From an uncultured Oscillospiraceae bacterium (GTDB lineage Bacteria > Bacillota > Clostridia > Oscillospirales > Acutalibacteraceae), in assembly GCA_959596515.1 (NCBI GenBank), contig CAUFXR010000034.1:1-23765 (forward strand): DNA of 23,765 nt, read 5' to 3'. The notes under the pieces were generated by a model that saw nothing but the letters and a program-made list of their open reading frames with translations, did not search any database and was not told where the DNA came from. Made by a program: the position numbers and the translations under genes. This document shows, piece by piece, positions 15,706 through 23,456 of the stretch (within the stretch, counting starts at the first letter, position 1; each line of letters begins with the position of its first letter).

Positions 15706-17241
15706 ATGGATAACATGAGAAGAACTTATTGCTCGGATTTAGGTGACGGTACTTACTTGAATCCGGTGTTATACGGCGAATATCCCGATCCGTCCATTCT
15801 GAAAGACGGAAAGGACTATTACATGGTAAATTGCGGTCAGCCTATGCTGTGGCATTCTCAGGATTTGCTGCATTGGGAGCCGATCTGTGAACTTCCCTTT
15901 CCAATGGGCGGCGCTGCCGATTTATGCAAAATAGGAGATGCCTATTTAATTTACAACATTGATCCATTTGTAAGAGATGAAAAAAACTATAAAGCGTCTG
16001 GAATTTTTGCGATCACCACAAAGAACATTAAATGCGGAGAATGGGAGGGCCCATTTTTAGTAGGTCCGGCCCTCAATTTACCCAATGGCGCGGAGCTAAT
16101 CGATCCAGGCATGCTGGAAGATTTGCAAGGAAAGCATTGGCTGTTTATGTCGGATAACTATTGTTTTCCTCTTTCAGATGACGGCCTTCACATTACAGGG
16201 CCTGGCGTCAGAGTCCTTGAAGATGAACAATTTCCTGATGATTGGGAGATTCAGGGGATTTATACGGAAGGTCCGCGTTTTACGAAAAAAGATGGCTGGA
16301 TTTATCTAACGTTGGCAGCGGGCGGAACAGAAGGTCCACCAACAAGCCATGGCATCTTTTCTTACCGCGCTAAATCAGCTTTAGGTCCATGGGAACGTTC
16401 ACCCTATAATCCTATCGTACGTACCTATTCACGCAAGGAAAAATGGCTTAGCAAAGGGCACGGCACGCTGGTAGAATCTCCGGATGGGAATTGGTACTTG
16501 GCTTATCATGGCTTTTTACGCGACCGCTACAATCAATCGCGTATGCTGCTTATGGAACCTGTAGAATGGACAGAGGATGGCTGGTTCCGGGTGCCTGAAT
16601 GGAGCGATCCTGCCAAACCGCTTCCTGCTCCTAAAGGCGGAAAAGCTGTGCTGCATGGATATCCAACCACGATAAAATTTCCTGAAGAGCGATCTCTTCC
16701 CGGCGAATGGATCCCTACAGGAAATGTAAGAGATCGGATGCGAAATGTTGAGAAAGGACTTTTAATTCAAGGCCAGGGAAATAGTATTCATAATTGTGGT
16801 GGAGCGCTTTGCTATCAAGGGCTTTTCCGAAATTTTGAGGTGGTGATTCACGCCACAGTAGGCGCAGGGGCCGGTATGGCCTTAGGAATGTATTATACGG
16901 ATGAGTTTTCTGTCGGATTTGGATTAAAAGACGGCTGGATTTGGACGTTTTGGCCCGCCTGCAATGTCAACCGTTGCCACGGAAAACCTTACAACTGGAA
17001 TGAGATCTATATGAAGATGGTGGTCCACGAACAAGTAGTTTCTATGTATTTCGGCCCTGACGGTGTTCATTGGGAAAAAACCATCAATAATACCAATATT
17101 GATCATATTTCCTGTTTAGCGTCAATTGAACGTACGGATCTTAGATTTGTAATACTTCCAGCTTTGTTCACCTACGGCGACGGCGAGGTGATTTATCATA
17201 GTTTTGAAATCAGGCCTATCCCGGATGAAGATTTAAATTAA
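15706..17241 (+). CDS. Glycoside hydrolase family 43 protein, copy 2 (tandem paralogue)
   Basis: A 511-residue paralogue of the preceding gene, alignable end to end with few gaps. The catalytic acids are conserved at matching places: Asp28 (YPDPSI), Asp133 (LIDPG), Glu188 (TEGPRF). No signal peptide. AAAGGAG (15691-15697) lies 8 nt before the ATG at 15706; ATG 15703 and GTG 15700 are in frame but closer. The gap to copy 1 is under 20 bp, so the two are translated from one message. The copies differ most at the segment after the active-site loop (NYGIVGG versus FPMGG; HPFGRDKSDYKPSN versus DPFVRDEKNYKASG) and in the C-terminal sandwich, which suggests different linkage or substrate preference after duplication. 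It ends the sugar locus and is followed by a hairpin. Confidence 0.88.
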   Translation: MDNMRRTYCSDLGDGTYLNPVLYGEYPDPSILKDGKDYYMVNCGQPMLWHSQDLLHWEPICELPFPMGGAADLCKIGDAYLIYNIDPFVRDEKNYKASGIFAITTKNIKCGEWEGPFLVGPALNLPNGAELIDPGMLEDLQGKHWLFMSDNYCFPLSDDGLHITGPGVRVLEDEQFPDDWEIQGIYTEGPRFTKKDGWIYLTLAAGGTEGPPTSHGIFSYRAKSALGPWERSPYNPIVRTYSRKEKWLSKGHGTLVESPDGNWYLAYHGFLRDRYNQSRMLLMEPVEWTEDGWFRVPEWSDPAKPLPAPKGGKAVLHGYPTTIKFPEERSLPGEWIPTGNVRDRMRNVEKGLLIQGQGNSIHNCGGALCYQGLFRNFEVVIHATVGAGAGMALGMYYTDEFSVGFGLKDGWIWTFWPACNVNRCHGKPYNWNEIYMKMVVHEQVVSMYFGPDGVHWEKTINNTNIDHISCLASIERTDLRFVILPALFTYGDGEVIYHSFEIRPIPDEDLN

Positions 17242-17251
17242 ATCAAGATTA

Positions 17252-17306
17252 GATAGGAACCGAAGTGGGGATATAAAAATCTGACACTCCCATTTCGGTT
17301 CCTATT
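17252..17306 (+). terminator. Long hairpin at the end of the sugar locus
   Basis: TAGGAACCGAAGTGGG (17254-17269) pairs with CCCATTTCGGTTCCTA (17289-17304), with one G-T wobble and further pairs at both ends. The stem is stable but no T tract follows (CTGCGCTG). It is placed 10 bp after the last GH43 stop, so it probably ends or protects the transcript. Confidence 0.6.
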
Positions 17307-17976
17307 CTGCGCTGTTATGATATGTGAACGCCGGCTTTTCCGGAATACGGAAAAAGATTTCAATATTTTAATTAAGTACCGTTTAAGTACCGTTGAATTT
17401 TTCAATTGTTTCTCCCCTTTCAAGATCTGAACACTTCTTTTTAGCAATCAGGCAACTTTAAAAACTTGTGGCGCGATGAGGAATTACCCCAACAAGGATT
17501 CCTGCCGAACAACATGGCGGTAACCTCAAAGCACGACTTTTCAGGATGGATTCCTCCGGCTCTATGGTTCTGTTTTCCGGCCAGCGTTTTATCGATCCTA
17601 AAAAATTCTAATGAACCACGCTTTTAGGGCACCCTACCACCGTATGCAGTATAAGTCACAGTTACTGGTTCCCCGGGGGACCCAACGCCCAGTTATCCTC
17701 TGCGAATGATGCGGAAATTTTATTGTAGCGGCGAAAAGCGCGTGCTTTTCCGCAAGAAAAAATAAAGAAAAAGCAAACAATAGCAGTGATATCTACCGAA
17801 AATCTTTAGCAAACCGCAATGCGCAGGTGGCTGGATAGCATTTTTCTGAATAGCAAAAAAAGAAATTATTGCAGGAAAATATAGATAAACTTGCAGTTTG
17901 TTTCTGAAAACTTCTGTTTAAATCAGGAAAAAGGAGGAGTTCAACAAAAAACGCAGGATTAATTTAAAAAAAATCA
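17307..17976. other. Gene-free stretch between the sugar locus and the aspS promoter
   Basis: About 670 bp without a credible gene. A hairpin occurs at 17728-17753 (GCGG-CG-AAAAGC with GCTTTTCCGC, a two-base bulge, no T tract on either side). On the minus strand around 17640-17700 there is a short coding-like stretch (NWALGPPGEP, VTVTYTAYGG) with no start or continuation; I do not recognise it. Otherwise nothing is seen. Confidence 0.55.
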
Positions 17977-18004
17977 TTGACAACACAATAAATTTCTTTA
18001 TAAT
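17977..18004 (+). promoter_or_regulatory. Sigma-A promoter of the aspS-gatC/gatA/gatB operon
   Basis: Consensus TTGACA (17977-17982) and TATAAT (17999-18004) with a 16-bp spacer. Transcription should begin near 18011, just upstream of the T-box stem I. It is the best promoter in the window. Confidence 0.92.
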
Positions 18005-18030
18005 AGAACTATCCTGAATAAGAATAAAAT

Positions 18031-18386
18031 GGCAACGATGGGAAGAGTAGACCAGGTTTTGCGTCTCAGAGAGCCGGCGTACGGTGAAAGCCGGAACAAG
18101 GGACCTGGAGGAAGAACATCCCGGAGCAGCCAACCGAACACCCTAACAGCTGTTGACATGACTGCCCAGTGATCGCGGCAAATATCATGGGTAGGAAAAA
18201 GAATAAGACCGGCAGAAAAATTTGAAGCGGCGGTTCTTTTCCGTGTTTAGGGGTAAGTAGGCTTGGACGCGGGCGGCGCGTTATCGCCGCAAACCATAGT
18301 GTTGTGAGTGGGTCTTTGGGCCTATTTGGGTGGTACCGCGGAGAGCATCAGCCTTTCGTCCCAGTAATGGGATGAAAGGCTTTTTT
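18031..18386 (+). promoter_or_regulatory. T-box riboswitch leader, specifier loop reading GAAC (Glu GAA / Asn AAC)
   Basis: The T-box core GGGTGGTACCGCGG is at 18328-18341, just before a terminator. Stem I can be drawn: GGGA (18040-18043) with TCCC (18119-18122), a specifier internal loop with AGTA on its 5' side (18046-18049), then CCAGGT (18052-18057) with ACCTGG (18103-18108), and an apical CCGGC/GCCGG stem (from 18074) with a GGTG loop motif. The 3' side of the specifier loop reads AGGAAGAACA (18109-18118). By position the specifier is AAC (18115-18117, Asn, followed by A as usual), overlapping GAA (18114-18116, Glu). Uncharged tRNA would favour antitermination and expression of the downstream amidation operon. 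A dual GAA/AAC specifier has been reported for the clostridial transamidation operon (Clostridium acetobutylicum). Confidence 0.92.
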
Positions 18387-18388
18387 AT
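18351..18388 (+). terminator. Regulated terminator of the T-box leader
   Basis: GCCTTTCGTCCC (18351-18362) and GGGATGAAAGGC (18369-18380) form a 12-bp stem with one G-T pair and an AGTAAT loop, followed by TTTTTTATTT. It competes with the antiterminator formed by the T-box core just upstream. Confidence 0.93.
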
Positions 18389-18479
18389 TTTATCAGGCCG
18401 GTAAAGGGATCTCCCGGCATGGCTGGAAAGATCCAATAGAACCGAGAAAAAGAAATCAGAGTAAAGGAGCGATCATCGG

Positions 18480-20561
18480 ATGAAACGGACCAGTTATTGT
18501 GGCGCATTGAGGGAATCTAACGTGAATCAAATCCATACCGTTATGGGGTGGGTCCAAAATAAGCGAGACATGGGCGGCGTCATTTTTATCGATTTACGAG
18601 ACCGGGAGGGCATCCTCCAAGTGGTTTTTGACGGCCGAAACTTGACTCCGGAAGCCTTCGCGGCAGCGGAAACCTTAAAACTGGAATCCGTGATCGCAGT
18701 GGAAGGACCTGTGCGGATTCGGGGAGAAGAGACCTACAACCCGAAACTGATCACCGGCACCATCGAGCTGGCGGCGAGAGAACTGAAGGTGCTGTCAGAA
18801 GCGGCGGCCCTGCCGTTTTCCATGAGTGAGGCAGGGAACGTCCGGGAAGAACTGCGGCTCCAGTACCGCTTTTTAGATCTGAGAAGGCCTAAGCTGCTGA
18901 ATAATCTGAAATTTCGCCATAGGCTGACCAAACTGATCCACGATTATCTGGATGATCAGGGCTTTTTACAGGTGGAGACTCCCATGCTGACCAAAAGCAC
19001 GCCGGAAGGCGCCCGGGATTACCTGGTGCCCAGCCGGGTACATCAGGGCATGTTCTACGCCCTGCCCCAGTCTCCGCAGATTTTTAAGCAGCTTTTGATG
19101 GTGGGCGGCGTGGATAAATATTATCAGATCGCCCGGTGTTTCCGGGATGAAGATCTGCGCGCGGATCGCCAGCCGGAATTTACCCAGGTGGATATGGAGC
19201 TTTCTTTTGTCGACCAGGAAGACATCCTGACTCACCTGGAAAAAATGTTTCGGCATTTGTTTCGGGAGGCTTTGGGTATCGAATTTCCAGAGCCGTTTCC
19301 CCGTCTGACCTGGCAGCAGGCTATGGACCGGTACGGCAGTGATAAGCCGGACCTGCGGTTTGACCTTCCTATCGTGGATTTGACCCAGCAGCTCAAGGAC
19401 TGCGGATTTTCCGTGTTCCGCAGGGCCATCGACCAGGGAGGCGTGGTGCGAGCCATCAACGTGAAGGACCACGGGGACTTTACCCGCAGCGCTATTGAGG
19501 AACTGACGGAAAAGGCTCTGAAGCTGGGAGCCAAGGGAATGGCGTGGATTGCCCTGAAAGACGACGGGGAGCCTTACTCAATTTTGACAAAATATTTTTC
19601 CCAGGAGGATTTTCAGAGCTTGCTGGACGCGGTGGACGGCAAGCCGGGAGATTTTATCCTGTTCTGCGCGGACCAGTTCTCCGCTGTGTGCCGCACTCTG
19701 GGAGGTTTGCGGCTGGAGCTTGCGGAGATGCTGGAACTGAGAAAGCCTGGGGATTACCGATTCCTGATTGTCACCGATTTTCCGGAATTTGAGTATTCAC
19801 AGGAGGAGGGACGGTATCTGGCCACCCACCATCCGTTTACCATGCCGTATCCCGAAGATATTCCCTATTTGCTTTCTGACCCTGCCAGAGTGCGGGCACA
19901 GGCCTATGACGTGGTGCTCAACGGCGTGGAGCTGGGAAGCGGAAGTATGAGGATCCATCAAAAGGATGTCCAGCGGAAAATGTTCGAGGCGCTGGGATTT
20001 TCCGAGGAACAGATCCAGGAACGGTTCGGCTTTATGGTCAACGCCTTCCAATACGGTACCCCTCCTCACGGCGGTTTCGCCTTCGGATTGGACCGGTTGG
20101 TTATGCAGATGCTAGAGGCAGAATCCCTGCGGGATGTCATCGCCTTCCCGAAGAATAAAGACGCGGTGTGTCCCATGACCCAGGCGCCTAACGTGGTGGA
20201 TCCCCAGCAACTGGAGGTTTTGGGCCTTGCCGCCCTGTTCGCCAGAGAAGAGAGCGAAACAAAAGCTCCGAAACAGCAGCGTCCGAAAATCGACGTGGAA
20301 AATGTGGCGAACCTTTCCAAGCTGCTGCTGAGTCCAGAGGAAAAGGAAGCCATGGCCAGGGATATGGAAGAAATCGTGGAGTTCGCCAACCAGCTTCAGG
20401 CCATAGATACGGGCAATATACCGGTGACCGCCCATGTGGCGAAGCTGAAAAATGTATTTCGAGAGGATGTTCCACAGAACTCTTATTCCCGTGAGCTGTT
20501 GCTGGGAAACGCGCCTGAGCAACGCGACGGATGTGTCTTTGTACCCCAGGTAGTAGAGTGA
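18480..20561 (+). CDS. aspS-gatC: Fusion of aspartyl-tRNA synthetase and GatC (Asp/Glu-tRNA amidotransferase subunit C)
   Basis: A 693-residue protein, about 100 longer than bacterial AspRS. Residues 1-~585 are a complete bacterial-type AspRS: OB-fold anticodon domain (GWVQNKRDMGGVIFIDLRDR at 23-42), flipping loop TKSTPEGARD (171-180), QSPQ (197-200), motif 2 FRDEDLRADRQPEFTQ (221-236), GAD insertion, and motif 3 GLDR (536-539). After a short linker (EESETKAPKQQ, about 590-600) residues 601-693 match whole GatC: VENVANLSKLLLSPEE at its start, the MARDMEEIVEF helix and the NVFREDVPQNS linker near its end. No stop or frameshift separates them. It is followed by gatA and gatB with no separate gatC in the window, so this tail is probably the GatC subunit. 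The synthetase would be non-discriminating and charge both tRNA-Asp and tRNA-Asn, the latter then amidated by GatCAB. The ATG at 18480 follows AAAGGAG. Confidence 0.93.
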   Translation: MKRTSYCGALRESNVNQIHTVMGWVQNKRDMGGVIFIDLRDREGILQVVFDGRNLTPEAFAAAETLKLESVIAVEGPVRIRGEETYNPKLITGTIELAARELKVLSEAAALPFSMSEAGNVREELRLQYRFLDLRRPKLLNNLKFRHRLTKLIHDYLDDQGFLQVETPMLTKSTPEGARDYLVPSRVHQGMFYALPQSPQIFKQLLMVGGVDKYYQIARCFRDEDLRADRQPEFTQVDMELSFVDQEDILTHLEKMFRHLFREALGIEFPEPFPRLTWQQAMDRYGSDKPDLRFDLPIVDLTQQLKDCGFSVFRRAIDQGGVVRAINVKDHGDFTRSAIEELTEKALKLGAKGMAWIALKDDGEPYSILTKYFSQEDFQSLLDAVDGKPGDFILFCADQFSAVCRTLGGLRLELAEMLELRKPGDYRFLIVTDFPEFEYSQEEGRYLATHHPFTMPYPEDIPYLLSDPARVRAQAYDVVLNGVELGSGSMRIHQKDVQRKMFEALGFSEEQIQERFGFMVNAFQYGTPPHGGFAFGLDRLVMQMLEAESLRDVIAFPKNKDAVCPMTQAPNVVDPQQLEVLGLAALFAREESETKAPKQQRPKIDVENVANLSKLLLSPEEKEAMARDMEEIVEFANQLQAIDTGNIPVTAHVAKLKNVFREDVPQNSYSRELLLGNAPEQRDGCVFVPQVVE

Positions 20562-20578
20562 GAAAGGAGGAGAAAAGC

Positions 20579-22030
20579 ATGACGCAAAGAATTGTGGATA
20601 TGACGCTTAGCGAGCTGAGCGAAAGCCTCAGAAGCCGGGAACTTTCCGCGGAGGAAGCGGCGAAAGCTTATTTAGACCAAATAGAGAAGCGGGAACCAGA
20701 GATAGGAGCCTATCTGACGGTGACCCGGGAAAACGCTCTGGAAACAGCCAGGAAAGTAGACCAAAAGCGGATGCGGGGCGAGAAACTTTCCCCGCTGGCG
20801 GGAGTTCCGGCGGGCATTAAGGATAATATTTGTACCAAGAATATCAAAACCACCTGCGCCTCAAGGATACTGGAAAATTTTCTGCCTCCCTACGATGCTA
20901 CGGTAATCGAAAAGCTGAACGATTGTCACATGGTGATGCTGGGCAAGCTGAACATGGACGAGTTCGCTATGGGCTCTACCACGGAAAATTCTTATTATCA
21001 TATCACCAAAAACCCAAGGGATTTGACCCGGGTGCCAGGGGGAAGCTCCGGCGGCGCGGCGGCTTGTGTCGCCGCACAGGAGGCGGCCTACGCCATCGGA
21101 TCAGATACCGGCGGCTCGATTCGCCAGCCGGCGGCTTTCTGCGGGGTGGTGGGCATGAAGCCTACTTACGGCGCGGTTTCCCGGTATGGGCTGGTAGCCT
21201 TCGCCTCATCTTTGGACCAGATCGGCCCATTGACCAGAAACGTCACAGACAACGCCCTGGTATTGAATGCTATCACGGGAAAGGATCCCCGGGACGCCAC
21301 CTCACTGGACCGGGTTTGGGATGATTTTACCGGAGAACTAAATAAGGGCGTGAAAGGATTGAAAATCGCCCTGCCGAGGCAGTATTTCGGCGAGGGCATT
21401 TCGCCGGATGTCAAAGATGCGGTGCTGACGGCGGCAAAACGGTACGAAGCTCTTGGAGCCAGCGTGGAAGAAGCGGACCTGCCGGCTTTGGAGTATGCTT
21501 TGCCCGCTTATTACGTGATCTCCTCCGCTGAGGCTTCCTCGAACCTGGCTCGGTTTGACGGCGTGAAATATGGCTTTCGCGCTAAGGATTACGAGGATAT
21601 CGATCAGCTTTACCAGGCGACACGTACCCAGGGTTTCGGCAAAGAGGTAAAGCGCCGGATCATGTTGGGAAGTTTTGTGCTCAGCGCGGGATATTATGAC
21701 GCGTACTATAAAAAGGCCCTTCAGGTGAGAACGCTGATCCAGCGGGAATTTGACCGGACGCTGGAAGGTCACGATTTGATTTTAGCGCCTGTGGCTCCCA
21801 CAACAGCCTATAAAATCGGAGAGAAGACGTCTGACCCCTTGCAGATGTATTTAGGGGATGTGTGTACGGTGCCGGTAAATATCGCCGGGATTCCAGCGCT
21901 TTCCCTGCCTTGCGGGGAGGACCGGAACGGCCTGCCGATCGGGATGCAGCTGATCGGAAAAGCTTACAGTGAGGCTTTGTTGTATCGGGCCGGCTACGCT
22001 TTTGAGCAGTCGGGAAAGGAGGAGCGTTAA
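20579..22030 (+). CDS. gatA: Asp-tRNA(Asn)/Glu-tRNA(Gln) amidotransferase subunit A
   Basis: A 483-residue amidase-signature enzyme that releases ammonia from glutamine for the GatB site. The Ser-cisSer-Lys triad is present: Lys81 (GIKDN), Ser156 (GGSSGG) and Ser180 (DTGGSIRQP). Length and the C-terminal segment GLPIGMQLIGKAYSEALL are typical of GatA. The start is the ATG at 20579, with AAAGGAGG at about 20563-20570; an in-frame earlier start at 20531 overlaps the end of aspS-gatC and lacks a ribosome binding site. It follows the fusion gene by 17 bp, so the subunits are co-translated. It acts in the cytoplasm with GatB and the GatC domain of the fused synthetase. Confidence 0.97.
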   Translation: MTQRIVDMTLSELSESLRSRELSAEEAAKAYLDQIEKREPEIGAYLTVTRENALETARKVDQKRMRGEKLSPLAGVPAGIKDNICTKNIKTTCASRILENFLPPYDATVIEKLNDCHMVMLGKLNMDEFAMGSTTENSYYHITKNPRDLTRVPGGSSGGAAACVAAQEAAYAIGSDTGGSIRQPAAFCGVVGMKPTYGAVSRYGLVAFASSLDQIGPLTRNVTDNALVLNAITGKDPRDATSLDRVWDDFTGELNKGVKGLKIALPRQYFGEGISPDVKDAVLTAAKRYEALGASVEEADLPALEYALPAYYVISSAEASSNLARFDGVKYGFRAKDYEDIDQLYQATRTQGFGKEVKRRIMLGSFVLSAGYYDAYYKKALQVRTLIQREFDRTLEGHDLILAPVAPTTAYKIGEKTSDPLQMYLGDVCTVPVNIAGIPALSLPCGEDRNGLPIGMQLIGKAYSEALLYRAGYAFEQSGKEER

Positions 22031-22031
22031 A

Positions 22032-23456
22032 ATGAGTGTAAAGGATTACGAGATGGTGGTAGGCCTTGAGACCCATGTGGAGCTGAAAACCGCCACCAAG
22101 ATATTCTGCGGCTGTTCCACGGCTTTCGGCGCGGAGCCGAACACCCAGTGCTGCCCGGTGTGTACCGGTATGCCTGGTTCTCTGCCGGTATTAAACCGAC
22201 AGGTAGTTCACTACGCGATCAAAGCGGGATTGGCCACCAACTGCCGGATCGCCTCCTATTCCAAAGAGGACCGAAAAAACTATTTTTACCCCGATCTGCC
22301 CAAGGCGTATCAGATTTCCCAGTATGACCTGCCCTTGTGTGAACACGGATATTTGGATATCGAAACCGGGGAAGGCCACAAGCGGATCGGAATTACCAGA
22401 ATCCATATTGAGGAAGACGCCGGAAAGCTGATCCATCAGGAGGGAAAAGGAACCTTGATCGATTACAACCGGTGCGGTGTGCCCCTGATTGAGATCGTTT
22501 CTGAGCCGGATTTCCGCAGTGTTGAGGAAATCAAAGCCTATTTGCAAAAGCTGCGGGCTACGATCTTATATACCGGTGTGTCCGACTGTAAAATGAATGA
22601 GGGTTCCCTGCGGGTGGATGTGAACCTTTCCGTCCGGAAAAAAGGGGAAGAAGCCTTTGGAATCAGAACGGAAATGAAAAACCTGAATAGCTTTCAGTTT
22701 ATCGCCAAGGCGGTGGAATACGAATTCCGGCGCCAGGTGGAGGCGATAGAAGCGGGCGAGGAAATCATTCAGGAGACCCGGCGTTTCGATCAGACCGCGG
22801 GAAAGACCTTCTCCATGCGGCGAAAAGAAGACGCGAATGATTATCGGTACTTTCCGGATCCGGATCTTCCGCCGATCGAAGTGACGCCTGCTCTTTTGCG
22901 GGAGCTTCAGGCTCAGATCCCTGTTTTGCCGGAACAGAGAAAAAAGGATTATGTTAATCGATTTGGACTGACCGGATACGCGGCCGAACAGATCACCTTG
23001 TCCCGGGAGATAGCGGACTACTTTGAGCAGGCGGCACAAAAGACCCGGTATCCAAAGCTGGCGGCGAACCTGGTGCTGTCGGAGGTCATGCGGCTGATAC
23101 CTGCGGACGGCGGGGAAATCCCGGTAGCGCCCGGCAATTTCGGCCGGCTGGTGGATCTGTTTGGAGACGGCAGAATCAACTCCGGCACTTGCCGGCAGGT
23201 GCTCTCCCTACTGTGGGAACACGACCAGGATCCGGAGGCTTTGGTTATGGAGAAAGGCCTGGAACAGATCAGCGATCCTGAATTGCTGTCTAATCTGGCG
23301 GATGAGGTGCTGCGCCAGCAGGAAAAAATGGTTTCAGACTACCGGAAAGGAAAAACGGCGGCGTTTCAGGGATTAATGGGTCAAATGATGAAGAAGACCA
23401 GGGGCAAAGGCAATCCGGTAAAAATTCAGGAAATTCTAATGGAAAAGTTAAAGTGA
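22032..23456 (+). CDS. gatB: Asp-tRNA(Asn)/Glu-tRNA(Gln) amidotransferase subunit B
   Basis: A 474-residue GatB. The N-terminal kinase/transamidase domain has the family start VVGLETHVEL (Glu13, His15), zinc-site cysteines Cys26, Cys28, Cys41 and Cys44 (FCGCS and CCPVC), EDRKNYFYPDLPKAYQISQ, and DYNRCGVPLIEIVSEPD; the C-terminal helical and YqeY-like tail domain (from about residue 300) binds tRNA. It phosphorylates the Asp or Glu on the mischarged tRNA and transfers ammonia delivered from GatA. The ATG at 22032 begins one base after the gatA stop, with GGAAAGGAGGAG inside the end of gatA as ribosome binding site, so translation is coupled. It is the last gene of the operon in the window. Confidence 0.97.
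   Translation: MSVKDYEMVVGLETHVELKTATKIFCGCSTAFGAEPNTQCCPVCTGMPGSLPVLNRQVVHYAIKAGLATNCRIASYSKEDRKNYFYPDLPKAYQISQYDLPLCEHGYLDIETGEGHKRIGITRIHIEEDAGKLIHQEGKGTLIDYNRCGVPLIEIVSEPDFRSVEEIKAYLQKLRATILYTGVSDCKMNEGSLRVDVNLSVRKKGEEAFGIRTEMKNLNSFQFIAKAVEYEFRRQVEAIEAGEEIIQETRRFDQTAGKTFSMRRKEDANDYRYFPDPDLPPIEVTPALLRELQAQIPVLPEQRKKDYVNRFGLTGYAAEQITLSREIADYFEQAAQKTRYPKLAANLVLSEVMRLIPADGGEIPVAPGNFGRLVDLFGDGRINSGTCRQVLSLLWEHDQDPEALVMEKGLEQISDPELLSNLADEVLRQQEKMVSDYRKGKTAAFQGLMGQMMKKTRGKGNPVKIQEILMEKLK

Noticed and set aside
18966..19534. Long antisense open frames over aspS, such as a 168-codon frame
   Set aside because: They mirror the codon pattern of a conserved synthetase gene and have no start signal or recognisable domain.
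20531..20578. Earlier start for gatA overlapping aspS-gatC
   Set aside because: No ribosome binding site there, and the 16 extra residues are not like GatA; the ATG at 20579 has a strong site.
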